Shown here piece by piece: positions 5,002 to 5,816 of a DNA stretch of 5,816 nt (its first letter is position 1; each line of letters begins with the position of its first letter). The translations under genes and the position numbers were made by a program. The notes under the pieces were generated by a model that worked only from the letters and a program-made list of their open reading frames with translations, was not told the origin of the DNA and made no database searches. The stretch spans positions 1-5,816 of the forward strand of contig JAHEXN010000222.1 in NCBI GenBank assembly GCA_023252095.1, given 5' to 3'. This DNA comes from Actinomycetes bacterium (lineage in GTDB: Bacteria > Actinomycetota > Actinomycetes > Propionibacteriales > Nocardioidaceae).

Positions 5002-5816
5002 ATGTTCGCGATCACCAGCCAGGCCCAGGACTCACGCGCCCGAGCCGGCGTGATCTCGACCCCGCACGGCGAGATCGCGACGCCCGCCTTCATCCCGGTG
5101 GGCACCCGCGCGACCGTCAAGGCCGTCCTGCCCGAGACGATGGTCGAGATCGGCGCACAGGCGCTGCTGGCCAACGCGTACCACCTGTACCTCCAGCCCG
5201 GCTCCGACCTGATCGACGAGGCCGGCGGGCTGGGCGCGTTCATGAACTGGCGCGGCCCCACGTTCACCGACTCGGGCGGCTTCCAGGTGCTGAGCCTCGG
5301 CGCGGGGTTCAAGAAGACCCTGGCGATGGACGCGAAGGGCGTCACGTCCGACGACGTCATCGCCGAGGGCAAGGATCGGCTCGCGGTCGTCGACGACGAC
5401 GGCGTGACGTTCAAGAGCCACCTCGACGGCTCGAGGCACCGGTTCACCCCCGAGGTCTCGATGCAGATCCAGCACGAGCTGGGGGCCGACATCATCTTCG
5501 CGTTCGACGAGCTCACGACGCTCATGAACACCCGCGGCTACCAGGAGGCGTCCCTCGACCGCACCCAGGCGTGGGCCGTGCGCTGCCTCGCCGAGCACCG
5601 CCGGCTCACCGAGCAGCGGGTCGGCAAGCCGTACCAGGCGCTGTTCGGTGTGGTGCAGGGCGCGCAGTACGAGGACCTGCGACGCAAGGCCGCGCGCGAC
5701 CTCGTGTCGCTCGACGTCGACGGCCAGGGATTCGACGGATTCGGCATCGGCGGGGCGATCGAGAAGGAGAACCTCGGCACGATCACGGCCTGGGTCACTG
5801 ACGAGCTGCCCGACGA
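5002..5816 (+). CDS. tgt: tRNA-guanine(34) transglycosylase, 3'-truncated by the window edge
   Basis: Exchanges guanine 34 in GUN-anticodon tRNAs (Asp, Asn, His, Tyr) for a 7-deazaguanine (preQ1 in most bacteria, queuine in eukaryotes). The 271 visible residues show the (beta/alpha)8 TGT fold: TPAFIPVGT, LLANAYHLYLQPG, TDSGGFQVLS with general base D90, GVTFKSHLDGS, FAFDEL with D169, FGVVQG with Q219 and GIGGAIEKE (248-256). The window ends before the nucleophilic aspartate (FDCV region) and the zinc site, so catalysis cannot be checked fully. Relative to remembered E. coli and Z. mobilis enzymes there is an insertion of about 25 residues within 101-133. The preQ1-contacting Cys after FDE is L171, and the GGLAVGE loop reads GGAIEKE. 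The ATG lies 4 nt after the M50 stop without a Shine-Dalgarno, implying coupling; an in-frame TTG at 4990 would add four residues. Confidence 0.93.
   Translation, partial: MFAITSQAQDSRARAGVISTPHGEIATPAFIPVGTRATVKAVLPETMVEIGAQALLANAYHLYLQPGSDLIDEAGGLGAFMNWRGPTFTDSGGFQVLSLGAGFKKTLAMDAKGVTSDDVIAEGKDRLAVVDDDGVTFKSHLDGSRHRFTPEVSMQIQHELGADIIFAFDELTTLMNTRGYQEASLDRTQAWAVRCLAEHRRLTEQRVGKPYQALFGVVQGAQYEDLRRKAARDLVSLDVDGQGFDGFGIGGAIEKENLGTITAWVTDELPD

Noticed and set aside
4533..5531. 332-codon minus-strand frame opposite the M50 gene and tgt
   Set aside because: Shadow of two recognisable + strand genes; no motif or ribosome binding site.

Overview
The window is GC-rich chromosomal DNA (by eye about 70% G+C), with strong third-position G/C bias and long spurious antisense reading frames. 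It looks like a free-living actinobacterium. A cbs-metB pair, a short RmuC, a small M50B-like membrane protease and a tgt whose product carries an extra segment suggest something near Nocardioidaceae (Aeromicrobium/Nocardioides-like). That placement is from remembered protein resemblance only. I see no phage, transposase, CRISPR, rRNA or tRNA.

Left part (2-2445, + strand): the 3' part of cystathionine beta-synthase (cbs, entering from the left with its PLP lysine in the third complete codon) and a complete cystathionine gamma-synthase/lyase (metB), joined by a 4-nt ATGA overlap. Together they can move sulfur between homocysteine, cystathionine and cysteine (transsulfuration).

Middle (2446-3780): a 207-nt spacer between convergent genes holds a tandem pair of 63-nt palindromic units, both able to form hairpins. 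The pair is bracketed by a 10-nt direct repeat that begins at the metB stop codon. Beyond it, on the minus strand, lies a complete rmuC, a membrane-anchored coiled-coil protein with a predicted nuclease-like core.

Right part (3781-5816): a 138-nt divergent spacer with three copies of CCA(C/G)CGACA separates rmuC from a tight + strand cluster: a small TPR protein with a near-perfect Shine-Dalgarno, an HELGH membrane metallopeptidase that overlaps it by 10 nt, and tgt (tRNA-guanine transglycosylase), which starts 4 nt later and runs off the right edge before its catalytic nucleophile. The spacing implies one transcript with translational coupling.

Most of the window is ordinary housekeeping sequence, and I see no clear new multi-gene system. 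The items most worth checking are the palindromic tandem repeat with its flanking direct repeat, the repeated sites in the divergent promoter region, and the altered base-recognition residues plus roughly 25-residue insertion in Tgt.
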